64,000 bases of DNA, from assembly GCA_914767715.1 (NCBI GenBank), contig OU612072.1, positions 26,660,001 through 26,724,000 of the forward strand. The letters run 5' to 3'. The notes beneath the pieces are model-generated. The model searched no databases, had not been told where the DNA came from, and worked only from the letters and a program-made list of their open reading frames with translations. This stretch comes from Membranipora membranacea (taxonomy: Eukaryota > Bryozoa > Gymnolaemata > Cheilostomatida > Membraniporidae). The position numbers and the translations under genes were made by a program. This document shows positions 33,841-46,719 of this stretch, in pieces (positions within the stretch are counted from its first letter, which is position 1; each line of letters starts with the position of its first letter).

Positions 33841-34282
33841 TGTCAAAACAATGTCAAGATATTAGTTAACAAATTTACGTTAAAAGAGCAGTATGAGGAG
33901 TTGTCTTACTTTTTGCAGTGGGCTGATAATCCTAGTGTGAATTTTGAAATTGAGGGGTAGAGAGATACTGAAACCAAGGAGTTAGGGACTCCTTGGTGAA
34001 ACTCTATTATGTTGAAGGAAACTGGGATTGTTTAAATATGTCATCAGCAATAGCAACAAATTCTATGAAAATGTTTGATCTATTTATTGTAGGAAAACCA
34101 ACATATGTCTCATTTTTATGGCATGTAGGCAAAATAGAAAACAAAATTCATAATATTGATTTCAAATTACTGAAAACTTTTGACAGCTATACTAGAGATT
34201 ATGAAACACACATATTATAGAACAATGAACTAGCACTTATGAAAAAAATGCCCCGCCCCCACCCCCACCCCCCAGTGACACA
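33841..34282. other. Intergenic spacer
   Basis: Contains a 75-aa ORF (33993-34220) without recognisable features and a C-rich run at about 34250-34273. It is the 3' flank of the minus-strand TPR gene. Confidence 0.3.
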
Positions 34283-37000
34283 TTATTGCTCTCCCTTTAA
34301 AAGGTGCAGCTCAGCGATTCTCTGGTTCACACTGATAGCTGCCGGGTGTAGATCACCATATGAGTTCAGCAGAAGCTTCTGAGAACTTTCAAAACATTGC
34401 AAAGCTTTATCTATCTCTCCCTTTGTCTGATGGATTTCACCTAGTAGGTTGTAACTATGTGCTAAGGAGATATGCTGATCACCTAGAAGGTTACGTCTCA
34501 TGTTCAACGCTTTGGTTTCTATCTCGACAGCTTTATCTAGCTTCCCTTGTTTGTGGAAAACTTTGCTCATGCTACTGTAGGACATGGCAGTCGAGGGATG
34601 AGCCTGTCCATACGCTGCTATGCGGATCGCTAGCCCTTTTTCCATGTGTGCCAGCGCCTCAACGAAGTCTCCTTTCCCGAGATAAACATTACCCATATTG
34701 TTCAAACTATCAGCGACGAATGTGTGGTTCTCACCTAGACCATTCCTTCTTATCTTTAGGGACTTTTGATGGTATTCTAAAGCTAAATCCATCTCTCCTT
34801 TATCATGGTATATGTTGGCAATACCGTTGTAGCAGCCGGCAACGAAGGGATGTTCCTCTCCTAAGACTTCTATCCTGATAGCTAATGACTTATTTCTATA
34901 CTCTAGTGATGTATCGAGCTCACACATATCCTTATAAACGTTTGCGATATTATTATATGCTGCTGCAACGGAAGGATGACTCTCACCGCTTGTCTTACGA
35001 GCGATCACAAGCGATTTGTTAAAATAATCCAAAGCGTTTTTTGGTTCACCCTTCTCCCTGTACGCATTAGCCATATTGTTATATGTGTCGGACACTTCGG
35101 CATGTTCGCTTCCTAAGTGAGAGATTCTTATGTCCAACGCCTTCTGAAAGTTTACCAGTGCGTTGGTGTAGTCTCCTTTGTCGAAACTTACTATGGCTAT
35201 ATTATTGTAGGAGCCAGCCACGTTGGGATGATCGAGTCCCGTTAGCTCGATGCTCAGCTTCATCGACCTTGTATAGTAATCTAGGGCTGAGTCTAACTGA
35301 TTCTTATCCCTGTAGACGTTGGCTATGTTATCGTAGACACAGGCCTTATAGTCTTTACTAGCATCTGCTTGCTCACAGAATCCCAGACAAATCTTGTTGA
35401 TTTCGAGAGATTCGTCGAGCGATCCTAGGTCTCTAGTTACTGTGGCGATGCTCAGTAACAGGTCAGGGTTGTTTCGGTGATCTTTGACTAGCTGCCTGAG
35501 TTGGAGGACGTACCATTCCCTCAGCGCTCTTTTGATGTTCTCGTTTACATGAGAGAACCCGCCCTGTGAACTCTCAATGACCTCAAAGATCAGTTTTTTG
35601 TCGTCATCTGATGTCGCCTCTGCTTTTTGTGCCTGAATGTCCGACAGAGCCTGAATAAGACACGACTGATCATCTTCTATCGCTGCCGCCAACTCATTGA
35701 CCTCAGACAGCGGCAGCTTTACTGTCAACTTCACATCCGCTTCTGTCAACGAGTTGAAGATCTCAAACAAACACCAGGCCCTTTTGAGGGGCATAGGATC
35801 GTTCCATGGCGATAAAACTAACAACACCTCACCGATAGACCGAATGGAATCTCTAAAAGTTGTACTGAACCAGTTAAAGTCCTTAGTGGCGATCGCATTC
35901 TGATCGTTAGTAAACATGTCAAACCAGAAGTATGTGTTCTCATTCTCTTTGGCGAACTGTTCCATCACATCTACGACAGTCTTACTGAATGGATACCTCC
36001 ACGCGTGGGAGACAAACACTGTGGCTGGTGCGACAAACGGGATACCGGCGTCACTTTTCTCATACAAATATCCAATTATAAACGGCACACCAGTCCCTTC
36101 GGTTTGAGGTTTGATTATTGCGCGGTTGATTTGCGATGTTGTCATGTTCTCCGATATTGCCTGAGGAAATTCGTCAAGGAATTCGCGTATGGCCAATATG
36201 TGTAGGCCTAGAGGTCGAGCTGCAAAACGAGAGTTTGAATTGAATTATTAGATAACTATTTCGAACACTTGGAGTACGGAGAATTCATATTAGCAAATAT
36301 CGAGTGAGGGTTAAGAAGAAGGTCTAATGTAAAAACCAATATGACAAATAATTAGGTATTGGTAGGGCAAACAAAGCGGTCTCAGAGTGCACAACATGCA
36401 ATCACCTAAGATTGTATAGCCTGTAGTGATATCACATAACATTGCATTATGGGATATCCTGCAATATACTGTATGTCTCCAATGCGATGTGATTATTTTT
36501 TACTGTAGTAATTTATAGCATGTGGATTATGAAGTTGTATTATGGATTATTTAGTGTTCTCAATTTACAAATTTTACACAACGTAACTTGACAACCACAT
36601 TATATAGATAGAGCATCACATATCATCGCACATAACCTCAGATTAAAGTCATAAAATACAATATGTTTAGCCTCAGTACCTCAATTTTACCCACCCTAGA
36701 TTCAGGTAGCTTCATCAAATAAGACTTAGGCTATCTATCAGCAATCGAGATAATCACATAATGGTTAGTTTAAGCGCTCGAACAGTGGCGGGATGCTGGT
36801 AGAGGCATTTCATTGTATAAACCACTTTCTGGTTGATAATGAAATGCCTCTACCAGCATCCCGCCACCGTTTGAGCGCTCAAACTACTTAATGGTATGTA
36901 AGTCATCAATTGGAGTTATGTTATGTTATAACTGTATCTTACCTTGCCCCATCTTAGGCTCATACCCCATCCATACAGTGCTGCTGGCCCCACAACCCAT
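34283..37000 (-). CDS. Lipid-anchored TIR-like / TPR protein
   Basis: Two coding exons: 36943-37000 (58 nt) and 34283-36219 (1937 nt), joined in phase by a GT-AG intron; 664 aa. The start MGCGASSTVWMGYEPK is a classic N-myristoylation motif (Gly2, Ser6) with Cys3 available for palmitoylation, so the protein should sit on the inner face of membranes. Residues about 85-177 look like a TIR-type fold: ATVFVSHAWRYPF (strand A), YFWFDMFTNDQ (strand B), then VLLVLSPW and RAWCLFEIFNSL. The WCxxE near residue 172 is the place of the catalytic or conserved Glu in many TIR domains. From about residue 290 on there are eight 42-residue TPRs of the kinesin-light-chain type (pattern YNNIANVY..KGE.D.AL..). 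Such TIR-like/TPR combinations fit signalling or innate-immune adaptors, but the function is inferred. Alternatives are a divergent nucleosidase-like or purely scaffolding N-terminal domain. Confidence 0.85.
36766..36886. repeat. Near-perfect 121-nt foldback in intron
   Basis: Arms 36766-36816 and 36836-36886 are inverted copies with only a few mismatches, several of which would be G-U pairs in RNA. The arms contain gcgggatgctggtagaggc and its inverse. The loop aaaccactttctggtt can also pair. It lies in intron 1 of the TIR-like/TPR gene. It may be a palindromic MITE; when transcribed it would form a miRNA- or siRNA-like hairpin. Confidence 0.85.
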
Positions 37001-37001
37001 A

Positions 37002-37079
37002 ACTCAGCAGCTCATCTGTAAAAAAGTACTCAGCTGCTCATCTGTAAATAAGTACTCAGCAGCTCATCTGTAAATAAGT
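37002..37079 (-). repeat. Three tandem 26-bp splice-acceptor units before the start codon
   Basis: Units 37002-37027, 37028-37053 and 37054-37079 each read, on the minus strand, acttatttacag then atgagctgctgagt (small variants). Each is a pyrimidine tract plus AG acceptor followed by ATGAGCTGCTGA, a three-codon upstream ORF (MSC-stop, or MSS-stop in the middle unit). The last uORF ends 3 bp before the ATG of the MGCGASS exon. A GTAAGC donor at about 37393 (minus) could supply a non-coding first exon spliced to these acceptors. Confidence 0.75.
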
Positions 37080-39376
37080 GAGCTGCTTGAGCAAAAGACA
37101 TGCTAGATGTATCTTGATTTCAGAGTAGAGTCACGCTTTGAGCTAATGTATCACAAATATCATATCACATGTATCACAATGTATCACAAGCAACTGAATT
37201 ATCTAGACTGCAACTCAGAGGCACATAATCGATAGATGTCCATTTAAAAAGCTAGCGCCAACCAGGCTGCTATAATGAAACCTTGAAAAATTCTCCCTTC
37301 AGAACAGAATTAGTTTAGGAGCTGACTCTAAAACAGCCTGTGACTCTCTGCCAACATAATCTCATTTACAAGGTCGGTAGGTTTCGCTTACCTTTACACT
37401 GGTACCAGGAAGCTTTGTGGTGATTGTAGGGTCAATGACTCAGCAAGCGGCCTTGTAAGCCATACTCCAGTTAGTTATTTAATCAAGCTTAGCACTCATT
37501 ATCGTACTTAGCCTCACATCTCATACTACAACGAACTCATTTGTTTTATCAATGGGGCTGAATTGTCACCCCTGGTTACGAGTAAACAATTAATATAATT
37601 CAAAAGCAGTGGGAGGGATTTGTTTGTATAGCTAATCAATACAAGTTATAAATTTCACTTAATATTACACTGGCGTATTTTAAAGGCGCTATTGTTATGA
37701 AAACAACAATAATATTGATCAAGAGACAGGAAATACAGATATAGAGAGCAGTGTGACCTACCTTTAGACTGTGATCTTAGCGAGCATAATGAGGGGCGAG
37801 GGTTGGGTCCCTCAATAAAATACGAAAAATCTAGCAAACTAGGCATAAGCATAAGAAAATCAGAATGATTATTCAATTTATACTGGTGAATTGCCCTGTA
37901 GTGACAGTATTTTTGGTAACAACTGTTCCAGTTTTTTTGACTGGTAGCTTGCTTCTCCAGCTGCTTTTGAATGGTTTCGCAAGCTTAGCAACCACATATG
38001 TATTTTTCACTTTGATGTTGCTAGATACACCATAGTACACCGTTTAACAGACTTGTGTTTGATTTATCAAAAAAGAGAATGCTCTTTATCTCCTCCTGGC
38101 TTTACACCACCACAATGAGCAAAGCGCTTGCAGAGACTTTTAGCATGCTGATATATATAGTTTGGGCCTGTGCCAGCCCTGGCTAGGAAACAGCAGGCAA
38201 TACTGCTACGTCATTGGGTCCGTTATAAGTTTGAGTCAAACTGTTGCGGCTTGTCAGCGTTTCATTTTTTCACATTGTTTTCAGACTTTTTTAGTTGTTT
38301 TGTATAGTTTTATCGTAATTGGTAATCAATTTGCATTTAATGGTGCTACCCCTAAACAAGGAGGTATCAGGTAACAAAAAGCAAAAAATATTCCTTTAAA
38401 TCGTCCTTGAACCCATTCACTTAGTAGGTTTTGGTCTAATCTGAGCTGAACATTGCACAGCTGCCAGCTAAATGCACTGACCCGGATATAAATCCAGGCC
38501 AGTATCAAATTTCATGCGCTGGTTAAGCTCTAGGAGATTGTGAAGATCTTGTAAGAGCGCCGAAACAGGTTTTCTGCCATAAATAGACAATTAATTGGTT
38601 TGAATAGAACTCATGACTGGTACCGATGTAAGATTAAGACCAAACATCTCCTTAATTGGTAACATCCCCAAGATTAGAGGGCAGATAATCCCCACGCTGA
38701 TCCGGAGATTATTGTGTTGCAGCGGGGATATTGGGTTTGATTTCTACTTGACTGCTGAGTGAAATCTCTAGATTAGACGGTAATTACCAGCCAGTGGGTG
38801 TTTATTGGCTATCACTGGGCGGAGTGTTGTGATTGTACGTATCACTACTAATTTGATGATGCAACCAGACTTATTTTGTTGTAATCAAATAGGAGAAGGC
38901 CGATTCGAAAGATTGGAGGACAAGCATCAACGCAAAACATATTAACCATTCCAAAACTGTAACCCTTTTTAGGTCAATCACAGCCAACATAACACCTAAA
39001 TAAACATAGCGGTATGGAGGCGAAGAGAGGTTGTCATCTGTTATTGTCAAGCATATATAGATATGCTATCCATATATTTTGGTATGTGGTAAATGAATAA
39101 AAAGTTTCACATCAACTCGTGTTAGAAAACCTCCATTTCTGTCATGAAAAGTCTCAGTGGAAAATAAAAACTGCATCATAGTAGACCTTATATGTTAGAA
39201 AAATGAAGTTGAATTTATCAAGGGGCAGCGGGTAAGTCTGGATAGTAGGTAATAGCTGATGTCGCCTTGCAAAACAGGAAATTAAATAAAACCAGTAACT
39301 AAGATTATTCTGCTGCCAAAACAATGAAAATAGTTTTTGTTATTGAAGGAATGCAGACATTTTATGACACTCAGAC
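37080..39376. other. Gene-poor interval, putative 5' UTR exon at one end
   Basis: A minus-strand stretch ending in a GTAAGC donor near 37393 may be the untranslated first exon of the TPR gene. Otherwise I find no exon or repeat that I can support. Confidence 0.35.
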
Positions 39377-42300
39377 TCATAGTTTTTTCATTGCTTGTGT
39401 AAAAGTTCCAAACAATTCTGCTAACCTTGTCAACATCATGTTAATCGCTGATAATGGTGAGGATGTGGTGGTTGATGGTGCGGATGGGATAGGTGTCGTT
39501 GTCGTTGTTGTTGTAGATGTTCTTGCTTGAGTTGTTGTTGGTGCAGAGGTTGTGGTCGTTGTTGTGGTTGTGGTAGGTGTTGGTGTCGTTGTCGTTGTGG
39601 TGGTTGATGGTGAGGATGTGGTGGTCGTTGTAGGTTTAATGGTTGATGGTAAAGGGGTTGTGGATGACGTCGCAGATTTTCTGGTTGATGGTGCCAAAGT
39701 TGTTGTTGATGTTGAAGTTGATGTTGAAGGTTCGGAGTTTGTTGCTGATGGTGACGTTTTTTCAGTTACTGGTGAAGATGTGGTGGTTGATGATGTGGTT
39801 GATGACGATGACGACGTTGACGATGATGGAAATTCGATGGGTGTTTGTGTTGTTGTTGTTGTTGTGGTTGTGGTTGTTGTTCTTGCTTTAGTTGTTGTCG
39901 GTGCAGAGGTTGTGGTTGTTGTTGCGGATGTGGTTGGTGTTGGTGTCGTTGTTGTTGTTGTGGTTGTTGTTGTGGGTGTTGTTGTTGTGGTTGTTGTCGG
40001 GGCTTTTGTTGTTGTCGGTGCGGAGGTTGTGGTTGGGAGCTCTCCTAGAAGGCATTGCTCAAACTCAAAATCTTCTACTACAGCTAAACATTCGGTTATC
40101 ATACCCACACTGCAATCACACAGTTCTGCAGCGACTAGAAACAATTAACATAGATTATCATTAATAGGGTACATTTAAATTGAGTTCAGGTTATAAAAAT
40201 TAATAAATGTAAAACAAGAGTAATAAACTTGATGATAAAAGGACTAATCTTGCTGTTATAGACCCAGTTAATAGGATAACTTTACCCTTCGATTGCAACC
40301 CTAGCCAAAATGAGGTTCATATGATTCACCCTGTTATTTCAATGACAACATGGCAGTCGAGGCTCATATTTCTATCGGGCGGACGCCAAGCACATCGCTG
40401 AGGAGGAGTCGACAACCTACTGCTCAGATCGCGACAGCAGCTGGCTGAAGGTAATGTCTTCTCAGACTTTTAGCCAGACAAACTTTATCTTTTTCTTATG
40501 ATTTCATCCAGTCACAACCAACGAAATTCGGCAACGATAGACTCTTTTAATGGATACATTAAAATCTTTGTACTAAACAAGTACCAGCTGAATGGCATGC
40601 ATTCTTCAATCAGACAAACAAAAAGTAGGATGCCAGATTTTCAGGTGACTCAAAGGTATGAAGGTGATCATCAGTAATTTAAGAATGCAATGTTGTTTCA
40701 CAATGTTTTCACTCACAGTCTACGTTAGAGCAGCCAGCCTGTTCTCCAGTCTCCCCTGCAAGCTTTATTCCCTTAGAGTCTTGAGCTGCTGGCTTAGCTG
40801 TAATATAAAAAATGTTGTTTTGATAATCAGGAGGCTTGAATCTCAAATCTATAGTTTTCCAATCTTCTGTTCCTTAGTGAATGCATTCACCACCAAAAAT
40901 AAACCAGTGCCATATCAAGTATATTTGACTGTAAACAAGCCCTGAAATAGTTTTAATGTTATCAGGGGTTTTTCAAATAAAGCAAGTTTTCACTATCACG
41001 TCGCTCAAAATTATCAATCACTTGGTCTTTGGTCTTGGTCTAGACAAATTCGCACCCTCAGAATGGATTTAAATTCATCACTGACTGAGCTATTTGAAAG
41101 TGAGAGCTTAGCAGGTATCACTAAGGGAGCAGTCAGATTGCGATGTTTCTAATTGAAAGACCCCCCAGAGTGATAGCCCAGCTCAAATCTAACCTTTGTA
41201 ACAGCCGATGGTGTAAGGAAAGTCAGCGGTTATGTGATATCTGTACCGGCCATCTTTGAATCTTCCATGACAAGCATCCAGATCAGCTGAAGTGACCGGA
41301 GATGAGAAGTCACTGGCCTTTGGTCCATAGATTGGATTGCCGTCTATCGCTATCCCAAGGAAGGCATCTGTATTGTTAGCCTTAGCTACACACTCTGCAG
41401 AATAAAAAACCCATTGTTTAGAGTGCTTGTAAGGAGAAAAAAGGCACAAATTTTTTCAACAGCAAAACTCAGAGCAGATTCTGGATAAGCCAGAAATCTC
41501 TTTCCGGATCATGCATTTATTTATTCATTTAAGGTAAACAACAAGTTTCCATTTTTCTTATGCTAGAATTATGCTATGCAGTTCCTAATTCCACCGCAGA
41601 ACCTCAGTATCTGTTTGAAAGATTCACAGTTCAATGTTACAAAAGTATAGGGATTAATTTTAATCTTTTACACAATACACCAGTAAACAGCAATTATGGT
41701 TTTCAAGATTTCCGTCACCATGGTAATTGAGAAGCTTTCTTGAGAATATGCTCACCAGTTTAATCAGATTATTATTTAATTAATGTAATTCATGATATTA
41801 GTTATTTATAATTTGACAAGTTTTTAATCTTACGTGAGAACTGATTGTAATGGTAAGTGCCGTCTGAGGCTGTAAGACCTTGACAAGCGTCGACCTTCTC
41901 GTACTTGACGGCATCGATTCCTGTGTCTGTCAGCGCGTTGTAGATAGCGACACCATTAGTCAGAAAGCCGATAGGTCCGGGGCCTGTACACCACAGCTGA
42001 TCTCCTGATAGATACAAAAAACTGTGATATTTCAACATGATTGTATCAATTATCACCAAAAAAAGGAAAATAAATGGTTTGACATAACGCTATTTCTTTT
42101 CTCTTTCCTGCTCTACACTTCTCAGTTCTGCTTATATATAGCACACGTATGCAAGGGGACATTTCAGAAGTGAAAAGTCTTATACAACTAAGGAGAGGCT
42201 GCTCGCATTGCTCCTCCCAGCTTGCTAAACAAATATTGTTGCTAGTATAAAAATTAATTTCAAGTTTTCTAAACTTTCAACATCAGGAAATATAATGTAA

Positions 42301-43155
42301 GAAGTTCTTTTGGCTTCACTCGACTTTGTACCGACCTTGATATGTGTAAGTAAAAACAAGGTTTTGTGGAAAGTGAAAAGTCGAGTTCATACTTATGCGC
42401 TTTTTGTTTTCTGTTGATTAGGAGATGGTACAAGCCATTAGAAACAGGCCATCCACAATTCATCAAATCTCTCAGGCCTAGGGCAACAACACTTTACGCA
42501 ACCCTTTGAGGAGTGGAGCTTGGACAAAATAATAATAATAAGATTTTGAATACTTTAAAGCTATTAGCTATGCATGAGACAGAGGAAGTAATGTAAACTT
42601 ACCGTTGTTGTCCGGATTAGTGGCTAGCTTGTATCGATAATCCTTTGGTTTAGGGTCATAGGTATATCTTATACCCTCTATGCTGTATGGAGGGAAACTG
42701 TCGCTGAAGAAATCATAGTGATCCTTCGTTTCAGTAATCTATAAAACCAAAAATTGTTTGTCTGATATCTGACGGGTAAAACAGGAAAACTTTACACAAA
42801 TCATCAAACCTTTTTAATGTCAGCCTAATTTACCCAAATCAAACATTATGTCCAACTATGTTGATGACAAGAGAATTTTATCGCTCATGATAGTATGGTT
42901 ATTACAAAACTAATCGTAGATATTTTGTCATGCCACGGAGGGATATGGTAACCACTTAATTTGTGACTTCAATTCTAGTCTAATTCTAAGGGAATGAAGT
43001 ACATGGCGAAACACCGAGAAAGCATTTTCATACATTGATACTAAGCCTCCTACCTTGACTTTGCGATCAAACGCTCTCCTCTCTTCAGCTGTCAGACCAC
43101 ACACAGTGTGTACAATCAGCACAGCCAGAACAAGTAAGGTAATTGTATTATCCAT
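39377..43155 (-). CDS. Secreted YHYH-domain protein with mucin-like tail
   Basis: Six exons: 43054-43155, 42603-42738, 41834-42004, 41194-41394, 40717-40797 and 39377-40134. All junctions are GT-AG and in phase; the total is 1449 nt, 482 aa, TGA stop. Residues 1-20 are a signal peptide (MDNTITLLVLAVLIVHTVCG). Exons 3-4 carry the YHYH domain: GFLTNGVAIYN, then DGTYHYNQFS, AFLGIAIDGNPIYGP, LDACHGRFKDGRYRYHITA and DFPYTIGCYK, with conserved Cys and the repeated YHY/YHI motifs. Exon 5 is a linker. Exon 6 starts with a small Cys-rich block (ELCDCSVGMITECLAV) and then some 190 residues of Thr/Ser/Pro repeats, likely O-glycosylated. No membrane anchor is evident, so a secreted matrix or mucus protein is most likely. 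YHYH proteins have no settled function. Confidence 0.9.
39430..40030. repeat. Low-complexity Thr-codon repeat
   Basis: A stretch of plus-strand gttgttg/gtggttg runs encodes the Thr/Ser/Pro tail on the minus strand. Internal duplications are visible (tttgttgttgtcggtgc-like at several places), so length is probably polymorphic. Confidence 0.8.
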
Positions 43156-43214
43156 AGTGATGGTCTCTCCTGGTCCAGCTGACAGTCAGTGCAGGGACAG
43201 CTCAGGGCGTCAGA

Positions 43215-43223
43215 TTATATATA
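43215..43223 (-). promoter_or_regulatory. TATA box of the YHYH gene
   Basis: TATATATAA on the minus strand lies 60 bp upstream of the ATG at 43155, the same distance class as in the TSP1 genes. Confidence 0.65.
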
Positions 43224-43844
43224 GCTCTACCACCCACTGACATTAAAACCACCTGGAGCTCGCTCTGACGTATCTCGGTATCACATTACATCTTCTGATA
43301 TCATTGGTTTGATGTTATATATCTGTGGTTGTGTGGCGTTGCGCTGTGCAGGTTGCTGAGCTGATGGTTATAACTGGGAGACAGAATCCGGATTAATACA
43401 GATAATCTCTCAATTAGCTGAACTGAACTTTTTAATCTTATGTTATTATAATTGTAATTATTGTAATAAAGGCTGATATGTTGTGAGATAATGTTTATTA
43501 ATGTATTATAAGACTCTTGATCATACTAATGATTTTTATAAGGTTTCTGTGGTCTCATCACCTGACAAAGAAATGTTCTGACTGCCAGAATGCCTTGATA
43601 CCACGAAAAGTGAGGTCAGAACTCATGGGCCAACAGTGGAATATTGGGGGTGGGGGATTGAACTCCGCTTACTTACTCCGTGTTTACTTGTACAAATTTA
43701 CAGTGTGTCAGATAAAACGTGCATTATCCCACTTTGTATATTAATCAGGTGAACATTGAAGTAGATCAGTAAGGGTACCTGGACTGTATTACGTTATACT
43801 CTGCTGCGGATTAAAGAAATTCCCATTGATGTGCGCTGCTTATG

Positions 43845-44900
43845 ATTAGAAAGGTTATGGTGAAATTTAAGACTCCATTCGATGCTGACCACAGTATCAT
43901 CTGCATATCACTTTTTTATATAACAGCATGAACCATATGACGCCACAAAGTAAAAGTCAATCCGTCAGCAGAATTACAAGGTCTTTTATTTTGCTTCCTG
44001 TTATGTTCCGTCGATCCAAAACCGATCCATTATCTCTTTAATGGCTCCAATATTTGACACTAATAAACTGAACTTGTTACTTATCATGGATAGTTAATAC
44101 CAGCCATGGGCAGGAAAAATTGGACAAGTTTCCTCTCTCGTTCTGTATGTTATCCCTTGCACCTGTGGCAATCCCCGTCAAAGCAATTTTTCTGATTGTT
44201 TATTTAAAAAGTCTGTGTTTCCATCCAGCAAAGTCCACCCTTGAGCAATATTTGCTGGGCATCAATCAGATATATTCTCTTGCTCGTCCCTACCCATCTA
44301 GCACAGAATGTTCAACTTTCCAAGCATTGTTCTGCGATCTTGTGATGTGCGATGTGATCATGTTTACACTTGAGTAACACTGTTTTGATAAGAAAGCATA
44401 TGGTGAAATTTAAGACTCTTGTTAGTGCTAACCACAGGATTATCTGCCTATCACTTTGTTATATAACAAAATGAATCACGCCACATGGTAAAAGTTAATC
44501 CGTCATTAGAATCACTAATTCAATTATTTTGCCTCTGTCTTGTTCTGTTAATCCGAAGCCGATCCATTATCTCTTAAATGCTTTCAATATTGACACAAGT
44601 CCACATTACTCAAAAGTGGATAAAAATCATCATCAATAAATAGATTACGAGTTGTGATTGCGAATTTGAGATTTGGTTTCACTTGTAATGTTGAGCTTCA
44701 GAGAAGAAAATCTTAGCTGTTCTAGTCGACTTGTGAATGTTGTTCAACAGTATCCATCCCCAAGGTCACATTGGAAAATCTTCTGTTCTTTCTCCGCAAA
44801 TCATCACAAGCCGCATGTACAGCGTTGCCAGTCATGTCTTTTTATTGATACTGGTTCGCACTTACTGGTATACACTTCTCTGACCGTCCCTACCAATCTC
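43845..44900. repeat. Local tandem duplication, ~540 bp
   Basis: 43848-44060 and 44390-44600 align in order (tatggtgaaatttaagactc, gctgaccaca/gctaaccaca, ccgatccattatctct), and the following ~300 bp of each copy also look related. No coding content is recognised. Confidence 0.6.
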
Positions 44901-46719
44901 ATCTGGCGCTGACCATCGATCCAAATATCCCATCTTGCCAATTAAACGCTTCACATGGACAGGCATGGAAGAATGAAGTGGCATACCTCTGACTTCTTTT
45001 CCCTAATGCAGCCATAATGGCAATTATCCATTGCGCGATTAATCATTGAAAATACTGAGCTTTCGTCCAGAGTTTGAACCACACCTAGCTGATGTCTTTT
45101 CATCGTATAAACTGGAATATATATATACCTCCTCTTATCTCATGGGACCTCAAGAGCTTTCACGTTTTTATTTTCATAAATACATCTTGAGAATATATTC
45201 CATTGGCAAAAATTGTACTTTGTATTTAGTCAAGGCCAAGGGTTATGGTTACGCAGAGAGTGAAAATCTTGAAAATAAAAATCAAGATAGTAACAGACGT
45301 TCTGCAACAAAGTAATGATAATAAGAAAAATTATAATTTATTTTATATACCATCAATTTGATACACCCGTCTGCTTTTTGGGTTAGAACGAAGGTAACAG
45401 AATCTGCAGAATAAAATCAAGACCCCCTAATAATCTGAGCTAACCAATAGAATTTTGCTCTGTTAGAATTGCTTCTTGAATAATCAAAGTTTACAATCCT
45501 GACACGGCAGGAAGTCAAGGTTTGATATATATCTGTATTGAACTCTTATAATAACCAGATTGTGGGTAGCCACAACATCCGTATAAACTAGAACCCCATA
45601 ACAATCCACTCAGATCTGGTTAGACTCTAGTCCTTAGAATTAGATGAATTAGTTACTACGCAATTCATCAAACCACCAACAGTGCCATGAAGATGAGTAA
45701 GCACATGACGTGAAATGACATTGCTCATTTGTTCACACACAACCATTAAAGGATTACTACAAATTTGAAAATTCCAGGAAACATAACTTAGGACATAATG
45801 CGCTTATATCACTGTTTACATTTATCCATAGTTTGTGCAGAGTAGATACTTTATTGTAAGCAGCAGAGGACAACTTTATATTAGCCATTGATGTGAGCGA
45901 CAAAGTAACAATATTGCCCGTTATGTTGTCCCCAGTGTCATTCATGTTAGGGGGGAGGGGGGATAATCAATTATTGATGCCACCCCATTTATCTAGTTAT
46001 CATAAATCTGTAAATGTATGTATGTATATATTTGTATCAATTCTCATGATAAAATCAATGTTTCTCTTGTGCTCTGTGAATAAAAATAAAGTTTTAAAAA
46101 TTATAATAAAACATTGACTAGGTTTATAATAAATGAATCAAGCTATTCGATTGAGCAGTTTTACACAAGGAGAGGTAAATTTCAAAGATACTGTAACAAA
46201 CTCAGTATTACGGCTATACTACACCTCAAGGATTAGAGAGGGCTTCAGCAAGAACTTTGATACAGCTATCTTTGATTTGAGCCACTTTTTAAGTTCCCTA
46301 GCTAGAACAAGGGTGATTAAAATGACTGTAGTGTATACAACTTACATGAGATACGCTGAGGTGTCTAGTCCAGATAATGCAGTTAACCATATTATCTTTG
46401 TCGAATTGAAGACAATTAATTTTCCATTCATATAATATAATATGTTTTTTTAGTAATCCTTAATCGGCTTCTCCACGTGGAATCGTTGCGGCATATATGC
46501 TTCATATTGTTGGTCACTTTTGACAGTTACATGCTTAAGAAAATAGAAAAACTATCGCTTACAATTATTTTTATTATGTACTCGGACACAAAGACGTTCT
46601 TGTATCGGATCGCACCTGACCCTGAGCTGAACCTTCTTTTATTATCACACATTTTACATGTTTGAATTGTATAGTAGAAGATAAAACCAGCTGATAGGAT
46701 AGTTTATGATAACTAAGCA
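44901..46719. other. Gene-poor interval
   Basis: Several ORFs of 60-100 aa occur (for example 46133-46435), but none has a recognisable domain or clear splice context. AT-rich. Confidence 0.35.

Noticed and set aside
39552-40148. Long Val-rich ORFs on the plus strand
   Set aside because: They are the complement of the Thr-rich mucin exon. The minus-strand frame has splice sites and joins five further exons.
46133-46435. 100-aa plus-strand ORF as a gene
   Set aside because: No recognisable motif, no splice context and AT-rich composition like its surroundings.
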